Positions 1-12,300 of a DNA stretch of 64,000 bases are shown here, piece by piece. Each line of letters opens with the position of its first letter. The first letter of the stretch is position 1. Below the pieces are notes generated by a model. That model was not told the DNA's origin. It did no database searches and saw only the letters and a list, made by a program, of their open reading frames with translations. The stretch spans positions 72,258,326 through 72,322,325 of the forward strand of contig NC_046334.1 in NCBI RefSeq assembly GCF_000738735.6. The letters are read 5' to 3'. Source of the DNA: Corvus cornix cornix. Taxonomy: Eukaryota; Chordata; Aves; Passeriformes; Corvidae. Position numbers and translations under genes: made by a program.

Positions 1-200
1 AAAGGCTGCTGCCCTTCATGCTCTGCCTGGAGGAAAACCTTCCAACATCAGGAAGGAGAACCTCTAAGGGCTGCTGCCCTTCAAGCTCCATGTGGAGGAA
101 AAAGCACCTGTGAAGGCTGCTGCCCTTCATACTCCACGTGGAGGAAAACCTCCTTCCAACATCAGGAAGGAGAAGAACCCACAAAGGTTTTTGCCCTTCT
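1..200. repeat. Irregular tandem repeat at left edge
   Basis: The segment GGCTGCTGCCCTTCA recurs near 5, 69 and 115 (degenerate near 187). Copies alternate with TGGAGGAAAA and a CCAACATCAGGAAGGAGAA module. Units are about 46-72 bp and probably extend beyond the window. Confidence 0.75.
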
Positions 201-1499
201 CCACCCCACAACATCCAGGGGTCCACGGAAAGCTCCTGCCTCTCCCTGCAGCACTATTCTGACCCCCCTGAGCACCACAGCTCCAGGCCCCTGCTATTCC
301 ACACCCCCAGGGCTTCCCAGTGGGATCCCAGTCTGGGGGGACACCGTGGCACCTCCGAGGAGGCAGCAGCTCCCCCTGCAATGGGCTGAAATGCCCCAAA
401 TTTATTACCTCCAAATCTGATGGAGTTTCTCACGCCTCCTTTCCCAGGGGTGTTCTCACAGCACCCCGAAGGTCCTGTCTGCACTCTGCACCTGCCCTTC
501 TGCCCCAGCCTCTCTGCAGGACCCGAGCCAGCCCAAGGAATTAAAGATTCCCAAGCCCTGCATCAGCTGTCCCAGCACGGACACCTCCACACTCCAGGGG
601 CTCCTTACCAAAGCCTCCCGGCTTCTCGGGGGCCACAAGTCTGCCAAGATCCTTGTCCGTGTGTGCTGCCCCTCTAATGTGCCCCTGTTCCAAGAGGGAG
701 AGGAGCATCAGTGCCAAAACCACGGACTCAGCGGCGCCGCAGCGTGCCGGGGTTGGAAGGCAGGCTGTGAGTGGCAGCAGCACGTCCAGCCAGGAGTGTC
801 ACCGTGGGGACTCACAAGGTGACAAAAATGCTGGCCTAAGGACTGAGGAGGTCAGTGAAGCCATCCCACGCTTCCCCAGGGAGCTGTGGATGGAAAAGCG
901 AAGCATTGAGGTTGTTGGGGTGGGGACTGGGGTTAAAGTTCAGCTGGAAAAGCGGGCACGGCTCCGCGGGGTGACGGAGCTCAGGGGGGCCAGGCTGGGC
1001 TGGGAGCAGGGTGAGTCTGCAGGAAGGGACAGCAGAGGGGACAGGAGCAGCAGCCCTGGCTGGCACACAGACACTGTGACATGGAAAACCATCCAGAACA
1101 GCTGTATCCCTTAAAATGGGCAGTTTCCCTCAAAACCTTGGGCACTTCAACAACTCCACACCCTTTCGAAAAGGGTCCGGCAGCTGCAGAAGGAGCAAGA
1201 GCAAACCCTCTGGGACCTGAGAAAGTGGGGAAATGTCTTGGCCAGAGGAAAAAACACCAACTGCTGTGGGATCTTTAATGATCCAAAGGAAAAGGTTCAG
1301 CCACTCAGTTCAGAGGCTCATTGGAAAACCCAGTAACTTCCCCAAGTTGCTCCTCAAAACTGTTCCTGCCCCTCTGGGATGAGCTGATCCTGCTCCTGAT
1401 GCCAACCCATGCTCCTGGGAACGGGATATTAAAAGCCACAAGACTGTGATTTTAGGAATGGTGAAAGCTCCTCTCTCTCAGCTTTTTTCACACAGAACT

Positions 1500-1933
1500 T
1501 CAGAGGAGGCCCTGGAGCTGCTCCAGGCCTGGAGCCTCTCTGCTCTGGAGGCAGCCTGGGAGAGCTGGGAATGTTCCCCTGGAGAAGGGAAGGAGCCAGG
1601 GAGAGCTGCGAGCCCCTTGCAGGGCCTAAAGGGGCTCCAGGAGAGCTGCAGAGGGACTGGGGCCAAGGGCTGGAGGGCCAGGAGGCAGGGAATGGCTTCC
1701 CAGTGGGAAAGGGGAGCTTGGGCTGGGGTGTTGGGAAGGAATTGCTGGCTGGGAGGGTGGGCAGGGGCTGGGCTGGAATTGCCAGAGCAGCTGGGGCTGC
1801 CCCTGGATCCCTGGCAGTGCCCAAGGCCAGGTTGGAGCAGCCTGGGACAGTGGAAGGTGTCCCTGCCATGGATGGGGTGGGATGGGATGATCCTTAAGGT
1901 CCCTTCCCTCCCAAACCATTCCAGGATTCCATG
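1500..1933 (+). mobile_element. CR1 LINE, 5'-truncated 3' end (subfamily A)
   Basis: It runs from GGAGCTGCTCCAGGCCTGGA through the CCTGGATCCCTGGCAGTGCC core to the terminal GGTCCCTTCC...CCATTCCAGGATTCCATG typical of songbird CR1 3' ends. It has close copies at 22461-22876 and 40085-40559. Confidence 0.85.
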
Positions 1934-3325
1934 CCATGGCCTGAACACCATCTCCAGCCCGAAACACGTCCACAGGGAAAGCTGTAATTCCCAGCACTGG
2001 GCATCAAGGTGATCCCCAGGAGAACATTCCAGAACCCTGCCTCTCCTCAGCTGCCACCCAGGACCCTGCAGCCTCGAGGTCTCTAATTTGGCCATGGTTA
2101 ATTAATTCACCACCAATTAATGCACATGGGGAGAGTTGGAGTTCACAGAGCAGCAAAGCCACAGCGCAGGAGGTGCTGGAATTCTGGTGGAAAGCTTGGG
2201 CATGCAGGGACAGGCACCCCTCAGGTGGCAGCATTCGCTGGTTATCAGGACTGAACGGAGTCAATTAAAGGATGCAAACATGCTTGGAACCCAAAAAACA
2301 TCTCCCAAGCAGCTCCTTAGTCATGAAATCCAGAGATATAAAGAGTTACCCACTGCTATTGAGACAGCACTTATGACAGCTCCCAAGTAGCCCTGGATGA
2401 ACTTGGATGTCGGAGAAGGCTTTGGAAAGAAAAACAAAACATATTTTCAATAAACAAACTTCTGGTTATTAATATTCAACCCTGTTTTTTCCCCCCTTTT
2501 TTGTTTGTTTGTTTAGTTTTTGGTGTATTTGTTTCAAAGCAGAGACAGGTTTAATTTTGTCATATTGTTCTGTGACACATGGTCTGTCATCCCGAGAGGC
2601 AAAAGCGAGGGAAGCTGCGGCCTCCTGAGCGAGGTTAAAGGGAATGGAAAATTAATTGGCATCAGAAAATTATAATAATAGCAGCTCAAAGGAGGGATGT
2701 GAGTGAAATTCAGCAAATGGCACCAAATTAGCATTTTTACCATCGAGTGCTGAACCCCAAACTCGCCACAGTCAATATTTTGTCTGTGAAATGTTCTCTC
2801 AGTGAGCTGGATGGTTTCCAGCTCCGCTTCCCACATCCCAGCACGGGATGAATGGAGGCTGAGGAGAAGGACGGGAGCAGGAGCAGCCCCACCAAGGAGG
2901 GGAGCAGGAGCAGTCCCAGCACTTCCCTCCAGCTCCCAGGCACAGCCCCAGCACTTCCCACTGCAGCCAGCGTGTGCAGAATCCTTGGGAGCTGGCGGCG
3001 GGATCACGGAGCTTCCTCCTGCTCCCCCAAAGCCAGGGATCATTCTGCTCTGTGCTCTTAGATCCCAGTTAAACCATTCCAGACCAGTCAGGACCCTGCA
3101 CTGGTTCAGCTCCGAGGCCCTGAGCCCCATTTCCGTGCCTCGAGCGATTCCCAGATCCTCGTGCCGGTTACACCGAGTTTAAACACGGCAGAGTGGCCAG
3201 TCTAGAAATCCCTCCGTGCCCACTGCGGAGGTGTCACGGACAGGGCAGAGCCGGGATTTGTGTTTCCCTGCCGGCCGGGCCCCAGGGCCGTGCCCACAGC
3301 CGGCTCCGGGCCGCGCGAGGCTCAC

Positions 3326-3382
3326 CTTGCTCGCGTTGCGGTTTGCATAGTTCACACACGCGTTGTGGCTCTGGTTCAACCA
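3326..3382 (-). CDS. SFXN5: SFXN5 coding exon 8 (last exon in window)
   Basis: Nineteen codons, WLNQSHNACVNYANRNASK, phase 0 to phase 0, acceptor CCTGCAG, donor GTGAGCC. The tryptophan/asparagine-rich NQSxNAxVNYxNR block is one of the strongest sideroflexin signatures. The next expected exon (human continuation PSPASKFIQGYLGAV) was not found between here and the left edge. Confidence 0.97.
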
Positions 3383-6300
3383 CTGCAGGGACAGAGGAGA
3401 CACGGCGTCAGCACAAACCCAACAGGATCCGTGATTCTGGGAGCTCTGCGGGAGAAACCATCTGCCTCCGGGCTGCTGCCAGCTCAGCACCTCGCTGGGG
3501 CAGGGTCTAGGCCTGGTTCGATGCCCTTTTGAAGGGAAGGATGGAAATTCCAAGGCACCCGGTGTCCTGAGGGCAGCTCTGCTTCCCTGGAGGCTGCATG
3601 GACAGCTCCTCCCCTGGCCTGATCCCCCTCAGTGCTGTTGGCCTTTATTTTCACAGAATCCCAGGATCCCTGAGCTTGGAAAATCCCTCCAGGGTCATTG
3701 AGTCCAAGCTGTGCCCGATCCCCCCCTTGTCACCGGCCCAGAGCACTGAGTGCCATGTCCAGGCCTTCCCCGGACACCTCCAAACGTCCCTGGGCAGCCC
3801 CTGCCAAGGCCTGAGCACCCTTAATGTGAAGAAATTCCTCCTGATCACATCCATCTGCAGCCAGGAGGCAGGATGAAGCCCAGCTGCCATTCCAGCAGTC
3901 ACCTCCTGAGCTCCAAAGGCTCCCAGAGGGTCATGGGAGGCTTCTGAGGAGCAGGAGATGAGGAGATGTCCCAGCTTGTGGATACAGAGGGCATTAAACT
4001 GGCATTGGAGCAGAGCAGCTGTGGCTGCCCCATCCCTGGAAGTGTCCAAGGCCAGGCTGGATGGGGCTCAGAGCACCCCGGGGTAGTGGGAGGTGTCCCT
4101 GCCCACCTGGGGTGGAAAGGGATGGGCTTTAGGGTCCCTTCCCACCCCAAACCAGTCTGGGATTCCATCCCAGATGTCCCTAAACAGGGGAGGCGAGTGG
4201 CCTTCAAGCCCCTGAGTGATTCAGGATGTCCCCAGCAGGTGAAGCCAGCTGGGACAGCTCCCAGCCCAACCCACCAGGCCACAATCCCTGGCACGTCCCG
4301 CTGTGCTCCCGGCTCCGCCGCCTTCCTGACGCTCCAGGCAGATCCCACTCTGCTCGGAGCCTCCCTGACTGCAGAGCTCTCTATCCCCACTCACACTGCA
4401 GACAATAAAAAGGCATTTGCCACTAAAAAGGAGGCTGAAAATAACTTGTTCCTTCGTTTCAGCTGGCGGTGGAATCACACTTGTGGTGTGTTTACTATGG
4501 ATCTCTCCTTCCCGTGCCTGCTTCCTCCCCTTACTCTTAATTCCCGGAATTTCAGTGGGGAATTACACCAGCACCTCCCCACACACAGATTATGTTCCCC
4601 CAAAGCTCCTGCAGCAGACCGAATGCAGAGGTCCTGGCCTTTGCCATGCACACCTACTCCCAAAATTCCCGGGACTGCCATTCCCATCCCTGCACAGATG
4701 TTGCCCTTCCAATGCGAATTTCCCCAAGGAAGATCCCAACTCCCGGTCCTCCAAAAGGCAGATGTGTGAGTTTAGGGCCAGCACTTCCATGGACCATTGA
4801 CACCCAGACAAAACGGCTCCAAAAAGCTGGATTTTGGTTGTGGCCCGTTCTGCCTCTCCCTTGCCACGGCACAGGCAGGTGTGGGGTGAACTGTGGAAGC
4901 CAAGGTTTGCTCACAGCCCCTCCCCGGCCTTTCCCTAAATGCACCCAGCCACGTCCTGTCCCTGGAGCACGGCCAGGGTGGGACAGCCAGCCCCGGTTTG
5001 TGCTCTGGGCAGAACTCAGCTTCCCCCTGCCCACATTCCCACCCTTCCCAAGGAGCGTTACCTGCCAAAACACAGTGGAGGCCAGGGTCTGGTTGGGCAG
5101 GAGAAGACCAACAACCTGCAAGAGGAGAGATTCCCTCGTTATTAAAGCAGCCCTGCTTTGCTCTCTGTGCTTCTCCAGGCGTGCAAACAGCCAAGCTGAT
5201 TTCTTCAATTATCCTCATTTCTGGCTTTATTTCATTCCTGGCTTTTTTTTCATCCCAGGGCTGGCACTGGCTGATGGCGCTGCCCCTGGAAGCTCTGCAC
5301 CCTTAATCACCGCTTGTAACACACCCTGAAAATCCCCCAGCAGCTGACACTGCCCGAAGATCCCGTTAAAATCCAAACAATTCCTGAATCCAGGAATATT
5401 TCAGGAGGGAAACACAAACACTGCACGAAGGCAAGAAGAGTTCAAAGTCGTCACTGCTGGCAGTGAACGGGGGGTTTCTCATTTTCCTTTGGCACATTCC
5501 CTGTTTGGAGCACCAAGACAAAAATCCCACTGGGACATCTGAGGACAGCAGAGCCACCTGGGAGCACTTTGCTCCTGTTTGGGAGCCTGGGATTCATTTT
5601 AATTAATTAATTAATTGATCTCTGTTGGTGTCACACCCCAAGCTGTGCAGACTCTGCTGGGGCTGGCAGCCGCTGTCCCCCTGAGGCTCAGGGCAGCCTG
5701 GCCCAGCACATCTGGCCAGATGTTCCCTGCTGGGGCCTGCACTGGGGTGCCAGAGGCTCTGTGAGGTCACCCATGGCAGCACCTGAGGCCACCCAGCTGT
5801 GTCCTGGGTCTGAGGGTGTCCTTGGGCCGTGTCTCACTGTGCCATGGGGACACAGCTCCACAAAACCCATCCCTGACACACAAAATACCTGGCCTAGGGC
5901 CATGTTTTCCTGCTTTAGGGCAGGTTTTTCTTGGTTTAGGGCCATTTGTTCCTGGTTTAGGGCAGTTTTTCTAGTTTTAGGGCCATTTTTTCCTGGTTTG
6001 GGGCATTTTTTCTTGGTTTAGGACCCATTTTTTCCTAGTTTAGGGCCATTTTTCCTTTTAGAGCATAAGAAGCTGAAGAAGAGGAACGGGAAGCAGAGCA
6101 AGGGGATCCCAACCATCAGCCCCACAAACACAGACAGGACAACGAATTCTCAGCAAGAAACAGGTGAGACTCGAGACTCCCTGACATCATTCCCTCCTTT
6201 CCTGTGCCCTAAACACCCCGTGTTGCTGGAGACATTTTCTGGCTGCAAAACCCCACGGAGAGAAGAGGCCGAGCAACCCCTTCAATCCCAACCCCTTTAT

Positions 6301-9300
6301 TTCCAGGCCACTCATGTCTCCGAGGCAGGAAAGCCGTGAGCTCACTCCCACCCTCAGACCTTCCCCACCGTTTCCTCCCAGTTTATTCCCAAGAATCTGG
6401 GGAGGAAGGGACCCTCCTGTCCCTGGGATGAGCTGAAGCCATCCCTGCGCATCTGCAGCAGCAGCTGGAGAGGAGGCAACGTCTCCACTCGGGACACGGA
6501 GAAACAACACCGAACAAAAGGGGAGCGCGCTTGGGCGGCCTCGTTTCATTCCCATCTTCCCTCCCTTCTCCTCCTCCTCCTCCAGCTTTTCCTCCCACAG
6601 CCTCTTGTGGAGTTGCAGTGACTTTGTTCCTTGGCCCGGCGCCAGCTCCGAGCGAGTCCCACTAATTTACGGCTGCGTTCCCCACGCGGAGCCCGGCATT
6701 AATTAACGCAGCACCAAACGAAGCTGCGGGGCCGGGACCCTCCTGCCCTGCGCTGCCTCGTGCCCCAGAGCCGGCGGGATGAGGAGGCTCCGGAAGAACA
6801 CGGCGAGGCAGAGGCTGGGGCTGAGCGCCGGGGGAAAATTCCGGCGGAAAATAAATAAATAACAAAAAAGAGCACCCAAAATCTGTATGACTGAAAGAGG
6901 CACGTTTAAATGCAAACTCTCCATATGTGCAAGAGTCTGTCAAGAAATGTACAATTTCACTTTTAATTACTGTCAGGGGAAAAAATAACTAAGAAGGAAA
7001 ACAAAATATAAAAAAAAAAGGAAAAAAAAAAGAGCTTCTAAACACTGGCGAAGTATCAGCGACAGAATTTAATTGGTGATCAGGTGTGAAGGGCCCTTCG
7101 TGGCCCCAAAGCCACCACTCAGACATCAGGGAGCCCTGAGCAGCCCCAGCTCCCCTCTGCAAACCCCAAATCCTGCCTAAGGTGTCACTGACAGTCACCT
7201 GCAGCCCCAAATTCCCACCTGGGTCTTCAGAGGTTCTTCAAAACCTCATCATTTAAAAACCCTCCCGACTTTACATGTCTGAGGGAAATCAGGTGCTAAA
7301 AGCTGTGGTGGCAGCAGGACTCTGCCCTCAAGGCCAAGTTTTTGGCTGAATTTCCAAAACGTGGATAAACCTTCCCCGTGGAGGAGGAAGCAGCAGCCCA
7401 GGGGAAGAGGCTGCAGCCCAGCAGCTGCTGTGCCCACCTCAGCCCTGCAGCACAGGGAGAGGGCTCCAGAGGCCGGATCCTGTCCCTCCTGGGCTGCAAA
7501 CGGGGAAAAAGGGCAAAGCCAAACCCTGCACGCTCACCCACATCCCATCCTGTCCCCTCTCTGCCACCGGAGCGCTCCGGGGTCAGTCCCAAACCCGGCA
7601 CGGAAAGGACGGAGAAGCAAAGCCCAGGGCTGTGACACGGGAAGAACAAACATTCCCGGGGTTCGGAGGTGTCAGGGGAGCTGCTGCGGGGCCGGGAGAG
7701 ATCCCATTATTTCCCCCAGCCCTTAATGCCCTCCACAGTGAGCTACCCCAGACTGAATCATTCTGCAGGGGCTGCAGAGGGAAATACCCCAGGGGCGGGG
7801 GATGGCCCCGAACTGCTCATCCCCACCCCGCTCACGGCTCCGGGGTGTCCAGCTGACCCCAAATCCCGCCCGGCTCGGGGACAAGGACGGCCCAGCCCGA
7901 GCCCAGCGCAGCCTCTCTTGAGGAAATCCCATCCCCCTTTGTGAAATACAAGCCTCAAACTGTTTTTATGCTGGAGCAGGCTGCCAATTTTGTCACTAAA
8001 TTTCACAGATCGATTGGCATAAATGTTACATTTTAATTTTAACATTTGAAACGTTTGGGTTTTTTTTTTTTTTTTTTTTTTCTAAATGACAAGAGGTTCC
8101 AGTTTATCCTTTACAGCTCCTGAAATTGGGCTCATCTGACAGCTCTCGGCTCCTCTGACAGCTCTGGATTGGGGCCGATTTCATTGTCAATTTGATCGTT
8201 AACTCATTTTTGTTTAACCTTTTCTTCTAAAATGCCCCACACAAAGTTCCCACCAAACCTCAGCTCACCACAACAAACAGCAGCAGCCCTGCTGATCCCC
8301 GGGTTTGGGGTCACCAACCTCGCTGTCCCCGCGTGGCAAGGGGGACAACCTCGAGCCAGGCCCAGAGCACCACAGGGTTTAAGGAGATTAAATTCAGGGT
8401 ATTTTGCTCCTTCGGCTATTTTAATGATCTAATGAGCTGAAGCAAGAGCTGCTGGCTTTGGGGACAAACTGACTCTGGACACCAATTTTTTTGGGGCAAA
8501 TTCTGTTCTTCAGTTTCCCACGAAACTGGGGTTAATTAATCATTCCTGTTTGGATGAGCTGAGGTTTCAGCAGGAGGAGAGCAGGCAGAATTCTCTCCCT
8601 TCTGGCTTTTGCCACAGAGAGCACCCAAACACTCACAGAATTCACAATAACAAGGGCAAATCACCCCCGCCCTCAGCAATAACCTCAGGAGAGCACTCTC
8701 TGCTTTAATCAATAACCTCAGGAGAGCACCCTCTGCTTTAATTAACCCAAACGAGAGCACACCACACCGGCCTGGCCGAGCTGCAGCTCCTCACGTTGGG
8801 CAGAGGCCCTTAAACCATGGAAATGCACAATGAAAGTGTCCAAAAATGAAATCTGAGAGTTGCAGGAGTTGCCTTTTGCAGGCAACGAGTTCAGCTTTGC
8901 GGAGGGAGAGATGAAAATGGTGAAGGAGGTTGTGGGAACGATGTTAAATGGATCAATAACCTCAACCAGAGGCTGGGTTAATTCATCAACAACCTGACAG
9001 ATAATAGATAAATAACCTCAATGTATTAATAATTAAATAACCTCAATAGTAGATAAATAACCTCAACCAGAGGCTGGGTTAATTCATCAATAACCTGACA
9101 GATAATAAAAAAGAACCTCTCTATAAGAATAGATAATTAACCTCAATAGTAGATAAACAACCTCAAATAGAGGCCAGGTTAATTCATCAATAACCTGATA
9201 GATATTAGATAAATATATCAATATTTATCTCAATACATTAATAGAGAAATAACCTCAATAATAGATAAATAAATAACCTCAGAGCTTGTGTTAATTCATA

Positions 9301-12300
9301 CATAACCTCACATATAATAGATAATAACCTCAATATATTAATAAATAAATAACCTCAATAGTAGATAAATAACCTCAAATAGGGGCTGGGTTAACTCATC
9401 AATAACCTGATAGATAATAGATAAATAACCTCAATATATTAATAAATAAATAACCTCAATAATAGAGAAATAACCTCAGAGCTTGTGTTAATTCATAGAT
9501 AACCCCATAAATAGGAGATAAAGAAACTCAATGTATTAATAGATAAAAAAACTTTAGTAACAGATAAACATCCTCATCCAAAGAGTGGCTTAATCCATCA
9601 ATATCCTCATACAGAGCAGATGAATAACATCAATATAGTAACAGATCAAGAACCTCAATAAGAGATAAATAAACTCAACCCGAGGCTGGTTTAATACATG
9701 TATAACACTTAAATAACCTGATATATAATAGATAAAAAACCTTGGTGTATCAGCAGATAAAAACCCCTGAATAACAGATAAATACCCTCACCCAGAGGGT
9801 GGGTTTTCCATGATGGAACCCTTGTTGACAGGAAACAGGGAAGGTGGGAATCCTGTGGGAATGTCACAGGGGGCAGAGGTGGAGAACTGCACTAAGGAAA
9901 GCATTTCCTGGTGCCCACAATGAAATACTTACAATGGGGGTTCCAAAGGGAATGTAACCTATGGACAGAAAAAGAAGAGAAGAATGAGCTTTAATTTGAA
10001 TTACTGTCCCAGCTTAGGGGAGAGGCCACCCCTGGCACTGCCACCAGCTCCACACCACCCTGGGACATCCTGGCACATCCTACTCCTGATGCACCAGCCA
10101 ACAACTGCAGCATCCTCCTGGTTTTCCCATCCGTTATTTGCTTTTCTTGGGTGGCGGTGTGCGACTTTCCCCAAAACTGAGAGCGCTGAGGTGGGAAAGG
10201 TGTCCCCAGTAAGCCCAGTCTGTGCCAGCTCGTGGTGGGCACTCCTCACCCAGCCCAGCCCAGGGTGAGAGCCTGGCCAGGCCCTGCTCCCGTGGCCCTG
10301 GAGCAGCTGGACCCTGCCTGGGCTGACCAGGGGCTGCTGCCACGGCCAGGGGGGTCCTGCCCCCTGCCAGCCTCAGCCTGGCATCTGCTCCCTCCCCGTG
10401 CCAGCTCTGCTGCCACCAGACCTTCCCACACCTCCCTCACTGACCCAGGGCTCCCCCAGCCCCTTCCCCTCTGGCTGAGCCTGCTCCCACCAAGGAACAC
10501 ACCCTGGAGATGCTCCTGAAGCACTCAAGAGCTGCAGAGCCCATCCCAGGAGGAGCAGGACCACGTCCCCACAGGTGGCACCTCCCTCCTTCCCCACCAG
10601 CCTCTCCTCTGGTGGTTTACACAGGAGAGCTCGTTTATTCCCAGCTCCTTTATTCCCAGCTCATTTATTCCCAGCTCCTTTATTCCCAGCTCATTTATTC
10701 CCAGCTGACCTGGGAAAGGACCAGGTAGAAGCTGAAGGAAGTGAATTTTCGGGATGGAGGAGAGAGGGACCGTGTCAGTCCCAGGGGCAGGGAGGTTCAG
10801 GCTCTCTGCTACAGGGAGAAGTCTTTTCCTCAAATGTTATTGAGCACCACAGAAATCAAACGCTTCACATCTCTCCCCTGCTACGGCTGCCAATTCCTGT
10901 GCTAATTATAATTCCTCTCTCTGACTTCCACAAGAAGGTCTCAGAGCATTTTCCCAATATTACTGAATTAACTTCCTGCATCCAATTTACAACCAGAAAG
11001 GGCAAAGACCTGAGAGGAAGAAAGATTGAAAAGACAAATACAGGACAAGGCAGCACAGCCGAGGGTCCTGGCTTCTCTCCCCCCTCCACCCTCTGCATCA
11101 TCCCCCAAGGAGCCACAGCACAAAGCTCCCAGCCCTGGTAATTTTCCCCTGTGCCCAGCAGTCAGGCGAAGATGTTCCACCCAAAACCATGGAAAGGTCC
11201 TGTTTACTTAAATAAATCTGTTGGGAAAGCACCAGGGCTGCACTGGCATTCCCAGAAGAGCTGCTGGGGACCAGAGCACAGAGGGACACCCCAAAAAGGG
11301 GAGGGGGAGGCAATTTTTCATCATCCAACAGCTCATTAAGGCACAGAGAAGCTGATCCTTCCTGGAATCCCAGTGCTGGGGCTATGAGACATCAGCAATA
11401 TCCCGTTCTTTCCTGGGGAATAAAACCCCCTCAGCCTCCTCCTCATCACCCAGTGAGGAGGGATTGAGCTGCTCACCTGTATTTTACATCCTTTGTGGTG
11501 TGGGCACCGAGTTTTGCCATTTAATTTGCAAAATTAAAATGCTCCCAACAGTGACAGATCCCTCAAAAATGCCAGAAAAGGCACTGGCTGGGATCCAGGT
11601 AAATTGGGAAGTTCCTGTCTCCTCCATGAGGAAGGGAAGGGAAGGGAAGGGAAGGGAAGGGAAGGGGAAGGGGAAGGGGAAGGGAAAGGGAAGGGAAGGG
11701 AAGGGAGGGAAGGGGAAGGGGAAGGGGAAGGGGAAGGGGAAGGGGAGGGGAAGGGGAAGGGAGGAAGGGGAAGGGGAAGGGAAGGGGAAGGGGAAGGGGA
11801 AGGGGAAGGGGAGGAAAGGGGAAGGGGAAGGGGAAGGGGAAGGGAAGGGGAAGGGGAAGGGGAAGGGGAAGGGGAAGGGAAAGGGAAAGGGAAAGGGAAA
11901 GGGAAGGGAAAGGGGAAGGGAAAGGGGAAGGGAAAGGGGAAGGGAAAGGGAAGATGTTAAGCACTAGATCTCACAGTGGAATTTAGGATCCTCATTCTCC
12001 TCACCTGCAAAGGGATTTTGGTGTTGGAATTCCTTCCTGATCTTGGTCTAAATGTTGCCAAGATGCAATTCAAAGAGAGGAGAACCCCCCCCCCCCCCCC
12101 CCCCCCAATATCTGACACAAATTCCGAGTGAAATTCTGGGGGCAAACCGTACCTGACATTCGGAAAGGCATGAAGATGGTCTCGTTTGTGTCGGGGTGGA
12201 TGATGGCCTGCAAGAGTGTCACCAAAGAGACACGGTGAGGGCACAGCACAGCCACCCTCAGCTCCAAACACCTCCTCTGAGCATGGGATTCCCCGTTTGG

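Larger units (their letters stand above)
1..3325 (-). other. SFXN5: SFXN5 intron 8 (partial)
   Basis: Intronic sequence downstream of exon 8. It holds an irregular tandem repeat at the left edge, one near-full CR1 3' end (1500-1933), and a non-repetitive AT-richer block at 2560-2740 flagged as a candidate conserved element. No further SFXN5 exon was recognised on the minus strand. Confidence 0.85.
3383..5061 (-). other. SFXN5: SFXN5 intron 7
   Basis: A 1.68-kb intron with two CR1 fragments in opposite orientation (3655-3860 minus, 3985-4175 plus). Nothing else recognised. Confidence 0.92.
5116..9932 (-). other. SFXN5: SFXN5 intron 6
   Basis: A 4.8-kb intron with a (TTAA)n patch near 5600, a 20-bp minisatellite (5890-6058), a poly-T tract (about 8060-8082), and a large AT-rich minisatellite (8945-9810) close to exon 6. 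A unique AT-rich block near 6880-6985 is a candidate conserved element. Confidence 0.92.
9959..12152 (-). other. SFXN5: SFXN5 intron 5
   Basis: A 2.2-kb intron dominated by simple repeats: a 15-bp AATAAA-bearing array (10627-10708), a 325-bp purine tract (11628-11952) and a 22-base C run (12085-12106). Confidence 0.93.

Noticed and set aside
1..3325. Search for SFXN5 exon 9 (expected KFIQGYLGAV region)
   Set aside because: No minus-strand segment with this sequence and splice sites was found; the exon is taken to lie beyond the left edge.
11464..11967. Gly/Lys/Glu-repeat open frame and its Pro/Phe mirror
   Set aside because: Translation of the purine tract; no protein is implied.
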